A DNA stretch of 64,000 nucleotides. Origin: CAZXYS01 sp964645005 (GTDB lineage Bacteria > Bacteroidota > Ignavibacteria > Kapaibacteriales > UBA2268). The stretch spans positions 1 through 64,000 of the forward strand of contig CAZXYS010000008.1 in assembly GCA_964645005.1 (NCBI GenBank), read 5' to 3'. The notes under the pieces are model-generated. The model saw only the letters and a list, made by a program, of their open reading frames with translations. It was not told the origin of the DNA and searched no databases. This document shows, piece by piece, positions 17,176 through 26,209 of this stretch. Position numbers and translations under genes: made by a program. Position 1 is the stretch's first letter; each line of letters starts with the position of its first letter.

Positions 17176-17699
17176 ATAATAATAAACAGAATCAAGGAAT
17201 CCTGACTACTTCGATAGATGCAGTGATACAATGGGCACAAAAAAATTCCGTATGGCCCATGCCCCTCGGAATTTCTTGCTGCGGCATAGAAATGATGGCT
17301 TGGGCGTCGCCCAGGCACGACGTATCCCGTTTCGGCTCTGAAGTTTTCCGTATGACCCCGCGTCAATCGGATCTGCTTCTTGTTGCCGGAACCGTGACAT
17401 ACAAAATGGCATGGGTCGTAAGAAAGATCTACGACCAGATGCCCGATCCGAAATGGGTGATGGCTATGGGCGTTTGCACATCAACCGGCGGCATGTTCCG
17501 CAGCTACTCTGTGGTTCAGGGAATTGATCTATTCCTGCCCGTAGATGCGTATGTTGCAGGATGCCCGCCCAGACCGGAAGCTTTGATTGATGCATTGATG
17601 CTTATACAGGATAAAGTCAAAGCACATAAACCTGACATTGTTAACTTTGGTAAAAATGTATCGAAAGCGCCGGTTCAGGAAAATACCGGAATTTTCTAA
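17166..17699 (+). CDS. nuoB: NADH-quinone oxidoreductase subunit B
   Basis: Subunit carrying iron-sulfur cluster N2, the last cluster before quinone. The four ligands are present at C38-C39 (ISCCGIEMM), C104 (GVCTSTGG) and C133 (AGCPPRP) in the 177-residue form. I take the TTG at 17166 as start because AAAGGAGGA at 17152-17160 is a strong ribosome-binding site at five bases, and translation further upstream yields only nuoA-antiphase sequence. It overlaps the nuoA end by 10 bases, and a terminator hairpin follows. Confidence 0.95.
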   Translation: MGLNNNKQNQGILTTSIDAVIQWAQKNSVWPMPLGISCCGIEMMAWASPRHDVSRFGSEVFRMTPRQSDLLLVAGTVTYKMAWVVRKIYDQMPDPKWVMAMGVCTSTGGMFRSYSVVQGIDLFLPVDAYVAGCPPRPEALIDALMLIQDKVKAHKPDIVNFGKNVSKAPVQENTGIF

Positions 17700-17732
17700 A
17701 ATAACTTTTATTTTAGAGAAAAATTTAGTATA

Positions 17733-17759
17733 AAGGGGATGTAAAACATTCCCTTTTTT
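17733..17759 (+). terminator. terminator between nuoB and anmK
   Basis: AAGGGGATG (17733-17741) pairs with CATTCCCTT (17747-17755) around a TAAAA loop, one G-T pair, followed by TTTT. It ends about 15 bases before the anmK start codon, so it could also act as an attenuator for anmK. Confidence 0.8.
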
Positions 17760-17774
17760 AAAATTGAAAGGAAA

Positions 17775-18962
17775 ATGGAACAGTCAAACTTTTTCAGCAA
17801 TGATTGGTTCAAATCGTCGAAGATCATCTGCGGTCTTATGACCGGCACTTCTCTCGACGGTATCGACGCCGCCCTCGTAAAATTTGACACCGATCCGAAC
17901 GGCAGACACAAATTTGAACTTCTCGGGCATCACACTCTGCCGCTGCCGGAAGAGATCAGAGATTTAATCCTGAGAGTTATCGAAAAGAAGATTTTAGTAT
18001 CGGAAATATCTTTCCTGCACTACATGATGCCGGTTATCTACGAGGACGCCGTCAAAGAAGTATGCAAAATTCACAACTGCGAAGTAAAAAACCTGGACGC
18101 TGTAGGCGTCCACGGGCAGACTGTCTGGCACCAGCCCGAAGAAAGAGAGATCGGCGAACGCAAAACTGGCTCGACAATGCAGATAGGTTCAGTCTCGGCG
18201 CTTGCGCAAAAGCTGAAAACGCCTGTTGCCGGTGATTTCCGTGCTGCCGATATTGCACAGGGCGGACAGGGCGCCCCGCTGATACCTATTTTCGATTACG
18301 AATTCTTTGCTTCCGAAAGCGAAAACGTTATCACGCTTAACATTGGCGGAATTTCGAATATAACAGTCCTTCCGGTCAATTGCGAGAAGAAGGAATTGAT
18401 TGCTTTCGATACCGGTCCCGGCAATGTTCTAATAGATTCTTTCATGAATTATTATTTTAATAAAAAATTTGACGAAAATGGTGAAACTGCTCGATCAGGC
18501 AAACTAATCCGGGAATTATTCAATAAATTGGAACAAATAAAATTTACGAGAAAAACACCGCCAAAGTCCACCGGTCGAGAGAAATTCAATATGATAATGG
18601 TCAAGCAGCTCATAGACCAATTGAATGGCGCAAAATACGCGAAAGAAGATATTATTCATACATTGACATATTTTACTGCGTGGAGCATAGCAGAGAACAT
18701 CAGGCTATTCGCTGATACCTTTTCAAAAATAATAATTTCCGGCGGAGGCGTAAAAAATAAATTTATGATGGAATTGCTCAAACAAGAACTGCCTGACTCA
18801 CAAATAGTCACCAGCGATTCGCTAAACATCCCCGTCGATGCCAAAGAAGCTATGAGCTTCGCATATCTTGCCTATCGCACTTTAGGCGGACTGCCGGGAA
18901 ATATACCCGAAGTCACCGGCGCCAAAAAAGAAGCCGTATTGGGAGTTGTGGCAATAGGTTAA
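17775..18962 (+). CDS. anmK: anhydro-N-acetylmuramic acid kinase
   Basis: Peptidoglycan-recycling enzyme that opens and phosphorylates 1,6-anhydro-MurNAc to MurNAc-6-phosphate. It has the ASKHA-fold motifs of the family: GLMTGTSLDGIDAALVKF near residue 22, GVHGQTVWHQP, DFRAADIAQGGQGAPLIP, NIGGISNITVLP and FDTGPGNVLIDSF. At 395 residues it is normal length. AAGGAAA just upstream may serve as ribosome-binding site. A hairpin lies between it and nuoB. Confidence 0.95.
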   Translation: MEQSNFFSNDWFKSSKIICGLMTGTSLDGIDAALVKFDTDPNGRHKFELLGHHTLPLPEEIRDLILRVIEKKILVSEISFLHYMMPVIYEDAVKEVCKIHNCEVKNLDAVGVHGQTVWHQPEEREIGERKTGSTMQIGSVSALAQKLKTPVAGDFRAADIAQGGQGAPLIPIFDYEFFASESENVITLNIGGISNITVLPVNCEKKELIAFDTGPGNVLIDSFMNYYFNKKFDENGETARSGKLIRELFNKLEQIKFTRKTPPKSTGREKFNMIMVKQLIDQLNGAKYAKEDIIHTLTYFTAWSIAENIRLFADTFSKIIISGGGVKNKFMMELLKQELPDSQIVTSDSLNIPVDAKEAMSFAYLAYRTLGGLPGNIPEVTGAKKEAVLGVVAIG

Positions 18963-19044
18963 TCATTACTAAATCAAAAATTTAACAAAACTTAAGTCGT
19001 CAAATCTATAGTTTTTTGTGAAAAAATACCACGGTTAATATAAA

Positions 19045-20358
19045 TTGAAGCGTAACGTATATATAGAGACTTACGGCTGCCAGATGAACGAAAGCGACTC
19101 GGAGATAGTCGCCTCGATTGTCTCATCCAACGGCTACGGCTTGACGGAAAAGCCTGACAATGCCGACGTAATCTTTCTGAACACCTGCTCTGTCCGCGGC
19201 AATGCGGAGAAAACTATCATGAAGCGCCTGCAGCACCTGCGCCACTACAAAAAGAAAAATGACAAGCTGGTAGTGGGCATCCTCGGCTGCATGGCTGAGC
19301 GCCTGCGGAAAAAGCTCGTAGGGCAGGAAAATCTTGTCAGCATTGTTGTAGGACCTGACGAATACAGGAGACTGCCCTCGATGATCGACCGCGCCATGAA
19401 TGACGAACAGGGTATCGCAGTGAAGCTCAACAGAGTGGAAACCTACGACGACATCGAACCGCTTCGCACCGAGGGCATAAACGCCTGGATATCAATAATG
19501 CGCGGCTGCGATAAGTTCTGCACATTCTGCGTAGTGCCGTTCACACGCGGCAGAGAGCGTTCACGCACGCTGAAATCCATCGCAGCTGAATCTCAGCGTC
19601 TCTGGGACAGCGGCATCAAGGAAGTAACCCTGCTCGGACAAAACGTAAATAGCTACAAGGATCCCGAAAACGAACTCGGCTTCCCCGATCTGCTGGCAAG
19701 CTGTGCCGAAGCCGTCCCCGAAATGCGCATTCGTTACACTACATCGCATCCGATCGACATGAGCGACAAGCTCATAGAAACAATGGCACAATACGACAAC
19801 ATCTGCGAGTATATCCATCTGCCGGTGCAATCCGGCTCGAACAGGATACTTCAAAAAATGAATCGCCATTATGATATCAATCATTACATGGGCAGGTTAG
19901 AGAAGATCAAAGAACTAATGCCCAATTGCGCCCTTTCTACGGACATTATCGCAGGCTTCCCTACTGAGACTGAAGAAGATCATCAGGCTACGCTCGAGGT
20001 CATGCGCCAAGTCCGCTATGACGGCGCATTCATGTTTCAATATTCACCGCGTGAAAACACAAAAGCCTGGAAAATGGAAGACGACGTTCCCGATGATGTC
20101 AAGAAGAGAAGGCTCAGCGAAATTATCCGGCAGCAGAACAGAATATCCGGCGAAATTAACCGGAACGAGCACGGCAATATACATGAAGTGCTCGTCGAAG
20201 GTCCCAGCAAGAAAAATGAAGACGAATGGCAGGGCAGGAGCGGCACGAATAAAACCGTCGTCTTTCCAAACCACGAACGCCGTTACAAGATGGGCGATTA
20301 CGTAAAGGTGAGAATTGAAAGATCGACGTCCGCAACTTTGATTGGGGATGTAATTTGA
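19045..20358 (+). CDS. miaB: tRNA-2-methylthio-N6-dimethylallyladenosine synthase
   Basis: Radical SAM methylthiotransferase acting on i6A37 of tRNAs reading UNN codons. The first cluster uses C12 (YGCQMN), C48 (NTCSVRG) and C82 (LGCMAER); the radical SAM cluster uses C155, C159 and C162 (RGCDKFCTFC). A TRAM RNA-binding domain fills the last 65 residues. YGCQMNESDSE distinguishes it from RimO. It starts with TTG at 19045; there is no ATG that would keep the N-terminal domain. Of 437 residues, it is the standard length. Confidence 0.94.
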   Translation: MKRNVYIETYGCQMNESDSEIVASIVSSNGYGLTEKPDNADVIFLNTCSVRGNAEKTIMKRLQHLRHYKKKNDKLVVGILGCMAERLRKKLVGQENLVSIVVGPDEYRRLPSMIDRAMNDEQGIAVKLNRVETYDDIEPLRTEGINAWISIMRGCDKFCTFCVVPFTRGRERSRTLKSIAAESQRLWDSGIKEVTLLGQNVNSYKDPENELGFPDLLASCAEAVPEMRIRYTTSHPIDMSDKLIETMAQYDNICEYIHLPVQSGSNRILQKMNRHYDINHYMGRLEKIKELMPNCALSTDIIAGFPTETEEDHQATLEVMRQVRYDGAFMFQYSPRENTKAWKMEDDVPDDVKKRRLSEIIRQQNRISGEINRNEHGNIHEVLVEGPSKKNEDEWQGRSGTNKTVVFPNHERRYKMGDYVKVRIERSTSATLIGDVI

Positions 20359-20360
20359 TT

Positions 20361-20396
20361 ATTCCCATTAACAAAGGGGGATAATGGGGGGATTAA
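20361..20396 (+). repeat. G-tract repeat element between convergent genes
   Basis: TTCCCATTAACAAAGGGGG followed by ATAATGGGGGG and ATTAA, immediately after the miaB stop. The same plan (C-rich arm, TTA, AAGGGGG, second G tract, TT) recurs at 36871-36905 and 59421-59450, which makes it a dispersed repeat. Confidence 0.55.
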
Positions 20397-20409
20397 AATC
20401 GTAATTCTT

Positions 20410-21609
20410 CTACTCATCTTGCGCAGCTGCCTTCGGTATCATCATAGTAAAGAAAATACCGGAGAAAGTGAGGATCGCGCTTATATAGTAAACATTTTTC
20501 AGAGAGACAATATCGCCAAGGATACCGAAAATCAACGCCACCAATGAACCAATCACAAAATTCAGCGTCATATAAATGCTGTTGGCAGAGGCGGGAAAGT
20601 CTGTGCGATTCTCAAGAACCAGAGCCATCATCACCGGCGCAGAAGTAAACGACAGAAAACCGAGTAACACAAGCATTGGGTAAAGAACCCACCCGGCTGA
20701 ATTGATAAAAATCAATAGAATTATCGGCGCAGTCGTATAAGTTATCATCAGCATATTCTTTCTTCCGATCTTATCCGAAAGAGTGCCCGAGGTAAACGCT
20801 CCGCCTGCACCTGCTAACTCCAGTGCCGATAGCATAATACCCGCAGCTGCAACCTGTATTCCCTTCGTAGTCAGGAAAGTAGGAAGGAATGACGTAAGTG
20901 AGATGATTAAAAAAGATTTACTTAAATTGAGCCCGGCAACAACCAGAAACAGCTTCCTGAATTTAAGCAGAGTATCTTTAAATCCTTTCAAACTACTTAC
21001 TTTGGCAGTGACAGTCCTCTGGACAGGAAGATGCTTCAGCTTGAGAAATAAAAACAAAGAAGCTCCTATGCCCAGCACAACGATCTTATACGATCCTTCC
21101 AGCCCCCAGAGAGATATAGCCCCAACTATAAGCAGTGGACCCGTAGTTCGGGCAAGCTCCCCGCCGAACATGAAGAAGCTCATACCTGTCCCCACGCGGC
21201 TCCCGGAGAAATTCCTCAGCAGAACCGGCGCCGGCACATGATAACTTGCTGAACTAATACCAGCAATCAATAAAAGCCCGCACAATATGTAATAATCAGG
21301 CGCTATGGTTGTCAGACTCATTGCTATCGCCGTCACTGCCGGCGCTAATATCACAAAAAATCGCAGACTGATCCTGTCGGCAATCATTCCGAAAAACGGA
21401 TTAAGTATCGCCGGCGATCTGACAAAAAAGATCATAAGCCCGCTTAGTGCATAGGATAGACTGAGTTTTTCAATTAGCAGAGGCAATATAGGAGCCAGAA
21501 TAGCAGTGTAAATATCGTGCGTATAATGACTAAACGCTATCAGCAGCGCCTTACTCGCTCTGAACTTACCGTTTTCAGTGATATTTTCCTGTTCATGGTC
21601 AGTATTCAT
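20410..21609 (-). CDS. major facilitator superfamily transporter, fosmidomycin-resistance-like
   Basis: About 399 residues with 12 predicted membrane spans. The N-terminal motif FSHYTHDIYTAILAPILPLLIEKLSLSYALSGL and the loop FFGMIADRIS (motif A-like) resemble the Fsr branch of MFS exporters; SGTLSDKIGRKNMLM is the second half counterpart. Substrate unknown. I use the ATG at 21609, which overlaps the upstream SRPBCC gene by 11 bases; a start at 21636 would extend the overlap. Probably transcribed with that gene. Confidence 0.85.
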   Translation of the reverse strand: MNTDHEQENITENGKFRASKALLIAFSHYTHDIYTAILAPILPLLIEKLSLSYALSGLMIFFVRSPAILNPFFGMIADRISLRFFVILAPAVTAIAMSLTTIAPDYYILCGLLLIAGISSASYHVPAPVLLRNFSGSRVGTGMSFFMFGGELARTTGPLLIVGAISLWGLEGSYKIVVLGIGASLFLFLKLKHLPVQRTVTAKVSSLKGFKDTLLKFRKLFLVVAGLNLSKSFLIISLTSFLPTFLTTKGIQVAAAGIMLSALELAGAGGAFTSGTLSDKIGRKNMLMITYTTAPIILLIFINSAGWVLYPMLVLLGFLSFTSAPVMMALVLENRTDFPASANSIYMTLNFVIGSLVALIFGILGDIVSLKNVYYISAILTFSGIFFTMMIPKAAAQDE

Positions 21610-22171
21610 TGGCTGTCTTAACTTCTCCTTCCTCAACCAGTTCCTTTAAATTTCCGAGGCTCCTTTCAAATTCCGCTCCCATAAATCCGTCAGTGAGAAT
21701 AATAAAATACTTAAGAATTGGATTCTTATAAACTGACCCTTCGTTGTACCAAGTGACTTTTGTTGAATTTCTTTTATAGTCAAGTCTAATGTAACCGCTG
21801 GATTCAAAATGACCGTCTTCAAGTATCATATAGTACTTCATTAGCGTATCCGGTTTGCTTATAGTTATTTCCAACTGTCCGCTGCCTTTAAGCCTGCCGT
21901 ACCACATCATTGCAGCACCCGAGCCATACCGCGAGCCCCGATATGCTATCATTATACTTGAATCTACCCGCTTGCTCCAGACCGACCAGCGGTTCCAATG
22001 GCGTATTGTATCCAGATAAGGATATATCTCCGAAGGTTTTGCATTTATCTCGATTGAACGTTTCACGGAATAATCCGCAGGCAAAAATACCGACACAAGA
22101 AATATCACCGAAAAGATTCCTGCTATAACTAATAATATATTCAATAACTTCCGCAAAATGTCCTTCGTCAT
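21599..22171 (-). CDS. membrane-anchored SRPBCC (polyketide cyclase/START-like) family protein
   Basis: Starts with a hydrophobic anchor (about residues 5-27, LLNILLVIAGIFSVIFLVSVFLP) and continues into an SRPBCC fold: YSVKRSIEINAKPSEIYPYLDTIRHWNRWSVW is the typical first strand and helix pair, and the final long helix carries EFERSLGNLKELVE. This superfamily binds hydrophobic ligands; no catalytic residue can be pointed to. The ATG at 22171 starts the anchor directly; 22186 is an alternative. Upstream of and overlapping the MFS gene, suggesting a shared role in handling a lipophilic compound. Confidence 0.8.
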   Translation of the reverse strand: MTKDILRKLLNILLVIAGIFSVIFLVSVFLPADYSVKRSIEINAKPSEIYPYLDTIRHWNRWSVWSKRVDSSIMIAYRGSRYGSGAAMMWYGRLKGSGQLEITISKPDTLMKYYMILEDGHFESSGYIRLDYKRNSTKVTWYNEGSVYKNPILKYFIILTDGFMGAEFERSLGNLKELVEEGEVKTANEY

Positions 22172-22308
22172 ATCATAATAATACAAATATGTTTGGAAAT
22201 ATTACCAAATTAATAAATTCACAACAGATTTTAATAAAATCCGTCTTTTCACAAGACTTTTAAATAATTTACGGCGAATTTTGATATAAATCCTGAGAAT
22301 AATTTTAT

Positions 22309-24114
22309 ATGAAATATAAATTAGTCTATATACTGCTGATACTTACTTTTTTGCAGATCGATCTCCATGCGCAGGGATCGGAGGAATCCAAATTTAACCT
22401 TGCCAAATCCTATGAGAACAGCGGCAGCTTCGAGAATGCCGCCAGGATATACAAACAACTATACGACAATCGACCCGGATTGGATAAATACTTCGATGCC
22501 GTCGTTAGAACCTGCAAGGCACAGAAAAAATTCGAGGAACTGAAACAAATCGTTGAGCACAGGCTTACCATTGTCCAAAATCCAAAGACCTATGCGCTCC
22601 TGGGAGAAATGTACTGGCGCCTCGGTAAAGTGGATTCCGCTAAGAAGGCATGGCAGACAGCTCTGGAGAAATTTCCCGATGATCCGGATAGATTTCAAAT
22701 CGCAGCCGAAACTCAGCAAAATATTCCGGTCCTCGAGATGGCTATTGAAACTCTGAAAGAAGGTCGAGATGAACTCGGCGAACCAAATATGTTTTCCGAC
22801 AGACTAAGCCGGCTATATATCGCAACTGGCAATTATAAGGCAGGCGTAGAAGAGATCCTTAATTACCTAAAACAAAGCCGAAATATAGCCAATGCTCAGG
22901 GGCACCTCTATGCGCTCATGACCAACGACAAGGCGAATGAATATATCGGACAAAAATTGAAAAAAGCTGCCTCTAAGCATGAACGCGATCTGCGAATACA
23001 GCAGTTATACCTGTTCTATCTCAGAACAATCAAAGAATATGATGAAGCTCTGCAGGTAACAATCCGTTTGGACGAATTAACAAAATCAAACGGTAAAAAG
23101 ATTAGCCAGTTCGCTTACCAGTCCAGGCGCGATGGTCAATACGACACAGCCCTCAAGGCTTACAGTTATCTTATTGACAAAAGAGAATACAAAAAATATT
23201 TACCCTCATCGTTATACGGCTATGCACGCACACTTGAGAACAAATTAGCTGTTAAGCAGGAAATATCAAAGGATGAGATCAAGACCATCATTGACCGCTA
23301 TGAAAAGATTATTGATGAGTATCCCAACCAGCAGAACTCTGCTGAAAGCCGCTATAGGATTGCCGTACTGGCAAATGATTACCTCAATAACCACAAGCGT
23401 GCAATTGAAGAATTGACTATGCTTATTGAGAACTATCCCAGAACAGAAGTAACGGCTAAGGGAATAAATTATCTGGCTTCGGTATATGCTTCGAGGGATA
23501 AACTGGAAAAAGCCCGCGAGATTTACCGGAAAGTGGTTCGAACATTCAAAAATGTTTCCCCTGATGATCATGAAAAAGCCCTTTACAAACTTGCCGAATT
23601 AAACTATTATCAGGGAAATATCGATTCAGCGAAAGCACAGTTTGAAAAGGCAGCATCGAACAGCAATTCCGATGTTGCTAATGACGCGCTTGATAAGCTG
23701 GTGATGCTCGAACAGAACAAAAAACTGACCAAAGCACTGAAAGTATATGCTAAAGCTGATCTCAAGAATTTCCAGGGTGATTATACTGAAGCAATTAAGC
23801 TTTACAAAGAGGCTTATGAACTGAGCACCGGCGAGAATCTTGCACAGAAAAGTATGGTCAAGATTGCAGAGATTGAGTTTGAAAGAACAAATTACAATGC
23901 CGTAAAAGATTATATGAACACGCTGCTTGAAGAAAATCCCGAGTCGATTTATGCGGATTACGCACTGGTGCTCATTGCTCGTTCATATCTCCAGCAATCC
24001 GATGAGCAGGCTGCCATAAAAAAATACAATGAACTGCTGATAAATCATCCCCGCTCAATTTACCTGCAGGAAGCGCGCAAAAAGATACGCGGACTCAGGA
24101 ATGAAAAGAGTTGA
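22309..24114 (+). CDS. exported tetratricopeptide-repeat protein
   Basis: 601 residues. A signal peptide (KYKLVYILLILTFLQIDLHAQG) is followed by TPR-like helical repeats along the whole length, clearest at residues about 20-135 (FNLAKSYENSGSFENAARIYKQLYDNRP), 335-425 (YRIAVLANDYLNNHKRAIEELTMLIENYP) and 480-600. The spacing of the repeats resembles the BamD/YbgF/UNC-type envelope scaffolds and gliding-motility TPR proteins. It has no enzymatic motif. It is divergently placed from the SRPBCC/MFS unit and alone on its strand. Confidence 0.82.
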   Translation: MKYKLVYILLILTFLQIDLHAQGSEESKFNLAKSYENSGSFENAARIYKQLYDNRPGLDKYFDAVVRTCKAQKKFEELKQIVEHRLTIVQNPKTYALLGEMYWRLGKVDSAKKAWQTALEKFPDDPDRFQIAAETQQNIPVLEMAIETLKEGRDELGEPNMFSDRLSRLYIATGNYKAGVEEILNYLKQSRNIANAQGHLYALMTNDKANEYIGQKLKKAASKHERDLRIQQLYLFYLRTIKEYDEALQVTIRLDELTKSNGKKISQFAYQSRRDGQYDTALKAYSYLIDKREYKKYLPSSLYGYARTLENKLAVKQEISKDEIKTIIDRYEKIIDEYPNQQNSAESRYRIAVLANDYLNNHKRAIEELTMLIENYPRTEVTAKGINYLASVYASRDKLEKAREIYRKVVRTFKNVSPDDHEKALYKLAELNYYQGNIDSAKAQFEKAASNSNSDVANDALDKLVMLEQNKKLTKALKVYAKADLKNFQGDYTEAIKLYKEAYELSTGENLAQKSMVKIAEIEFERTNYNAVKDYMNTLLEENPESIYADYALVLIARSYLQQSDEQAAIKKYNELLINHPRSIYLQEARKKIRGLRNEKS

Positions 24115-24158
24115 TGAGACCTTTATTAACTTAACTAATTATTAGAATTTAAGTCTGC

Positions 24159-24911
24159 TTAAAAATACTTTTCAAAGTCAGTGAAATACATCACCAATAT
24201 AGCGATGGCATTATTCAGGAAATGGAGTATCATAGGCAGATACAGACTCCCGGACTTATAAGCTGCATAACCTAATAGCAATCCAATCGCAAAAAGAGGT
24301 ATGACCTGAATAATATTCAAATGTATCACTGCGAAAATTACTGAGGATATGATAATTGCCTTTGTCGGAGACAATTTCTCTTCAAGGGAGCGCTGCAGCA
24401 AGCCCCTGAACAGAAATTCCTCGCACACAGCCGGCACTAATGCTCCGACAAGAATACTTCTGAACAACTCCGGTATGGTATCGGCAGCAAGAAGTTGCAT
24501 ATAAGTTTTTTCGATCAATTCATAAAGCTTTTCGTAAATATCTCTGATTGCTTCGGGTATCACCATATCCTGGAGGAACATATAGCCCCCGGCAAACAAT
24601 CTTACCAGTACTAACAATCCAAGAGTTATAAAGATTATTTGATTATCCGAGATGCGTTGCAGTCTGAACATCTCAGGTGTAGGAATAGGAGAGAACCTTG
24701 CCATGATCACTGCGGGCAGCAGCATGAATATAATCTGGTTCAATGCTATTGAATATGGTAAAAATTCTTTCGGAAAGGCTAAAGACAAAATTGAACCCGG
24801 GATTGTATAAAGAAATGTGATTGCCGCCGTTATACCTATCCCAAATCCGATATGACTGAAATTTTTCCTTTTCAGAAATTCATCAATTTGCCGCTGCTCA
24901 TATTCTCCCAT
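24159..24911 (-). CDS. CPBP family intramembrane metalloprotease (CAAX-type)
   Basis: Multi-span membrane protein with the three CPBP/Abi motifs: EE-x3-R in CEEFLFRGLLQR, H in FAVIHL and N/H in MILHFLNNA. Bacterial members have been linked to immunity proteins and surface-protein processing, but no substrate can be predicted. I prefer the ATG at 24911 (MGEYEQRQIDEFLKRK); a longer open frame reaches 25031 but its extra 40 residues are AT-driven and unlike the family. Confidence 0.85.
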   Translation of the reverse strand: MGEYEQRQIDEFLKRKNFSHIGFGIGITAAITFLYTIPGSILSLAFPKEFLPYSIALNQIIFMLLPAVIMARFSPIPTPEMFRLQRISDNQIIFITLGLLVLVRLFAGGYMFLQDMVIPEAIRDIYEKLYELIEKTYMQLLAADTIPELFRSILVGALVPAVCEEFLFRGLLQRSLEEKLSPTKAIIISSVIFAVIHLNIIQVIPLFAIGLLLGYAAYKSGSLYLPMILHFLNNAIAILVMYFTDFEKYF

Positions 24912-25136
24912 AATGTAAAGAACCGCTTGAGTACTTTTTTGAATATATTTCAAATTATAACGTTTTAAAAAGGGAAGTGTTTTTATAAAATTAAATATCA
25001 ATAATACCAGACATTTAAGATATTTTATCAAAAAAGGTGATACAAATAAATTTTTATAAAATTTTTGTAAAGCATATTTTGCATTTTTTTAAGATATGAA
25101 TGATAAAAAGTGATTAACCGAGGATAGGGAGCATCA

Positions 25137-26198
25137 TTGAAAAAAGATAGTAAAAAAAGAATATATCTGATTGAGCAATCTGAAAAATTACGCAATTTCC
25201 TGGAGAAAACTCTCTGCGATATGGACTTTTGTGGGGATATTCGCACTGCCTCCGACATTGAAACAGGCAAAGAAGAAATTTTAAGAGATCCGCCTGACAT
25301 AGTTCTTCTCGACATTGACCTTCCCCGACTCGAGGGAATGGAATTCCTGCGCTGGCAGATAAAACAAAATCCTATCCCTGTTATTGCTTTAAGCTCGCTC
25401 ACGCAAAAAGCCAAGCATATTACTCTGCAGGCTCTTGAATCCGGCGCTATCGATTATATCCAAAAGCCTAAAATTAAGGAAAATTATACTTTGGACGCCA
25501 TGGCTTACGAGGTAATTGAAAAGCTCAAAATTGTCTCGAAGATAAATATATCCCAGATCCTTATCAAATATTCTGATGTTCCCTATGATAAAGAAATCGA
25601 GAATTATCTCGAAAGACTAAGATATTCAAATAAAAAGCTGATAACAATAGGCGCCTCTATGGGGGGAGTGGATGCGATCAGAAAGATAGTAACAAAACTC
25701 CCCGCTGAAATGCCCTGTATTCTAGTAGTTCAACATATGCCTTCTTTGTTCACAAAAACATTCGCTGACAGATTGAATGAGCTCTCGCAGATGAGGATCA
25801 AAGAAGCCGCTGAAGGCGATATTATTGAACCGGGTATGATTCTCATAGCTCCCGGTGATTTTCATACTGTTTTGAGGGCTTATGGAAATGGTTTCAGGGT
25901 GGTATGCGAACAGTCCGAAAAGCTTTATGGCAGCCGTCCATCAATCGATATCACCATGTTTTCGATCTCGGAAAACATTGGTCCTGATGCCGTCGGAGTG
26001 ATACTTACCGGGGAAGGAAAAGACGGCGTTAATGGTATTATGGCAATGAAACGAACTGGCGCTGTAACTATAGCCCAAAACGAAGAATCCAGTATCATAA
26101 ATGAGATCGTCAAAAAAGCCCAACACATGGGAGCTTTTGACAAGATCGTTGATTTGAATTCCATACCCCTGGAACTGGTAAAAATTGCCGCCGGCTAA
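25137..26198 (+). CDS. cheB: CheB-type receiver/methylesterase, orphan
   Basis: Protein-glutamate methylesterase of 353 residues. The catalytic triad S174 (GASMGG), H200 (VVQHMP) and D296 (GKDGVNG) has exactly the spacing of Salmonella CheB (26 and 96 residues). The N-terminal receiver keeps the phosphoacceptor D59 (LLDIDLP) and K110 (YIQKP), but the acidic pair that binds Mg is E13-Q14 (LIEQSE) rather than DD. No other chemotaxis gene is in the window. The start is a TTG preceded at six bases by AGGGAG. It may act on a receptor encoded elsewhere or in a non-chemotactic (alternative cellular function) pathway. Confidence 0.9.
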   Translation: MKKDSKKRIYLIEQSEKLRNFLEKTLCDMDFCGDIRTASDIETGKEEILRDPPDIVLLDIDLPRLEGMEFLRWQIKQNPIPVIALSSLTQKAKHITLQALESGAIDYIQKPKIKENYTLDAMAYEVIEKLKIVSKINISQILIKYSDVPYDKEIENYLERLRYSNKKLITIGASMGGVDAIRKIVTKLPAEMPCILVVQHMPSLFTKTFADRLNELSQMRIKEAAEGDIIEPGMILIAPGDFHTVLRAYGNGFRVVCEQSEKLYGSRPSIDITMFSISENIGPDAVGVILTGEGKDGVNGIMAMKRTGAVTIAQNEESSIINEIVKKAQHMGAFDKIVDLNSIPLELVKIAAG

Positions 26199-26209
26199 AA
26201 AATCAATGG

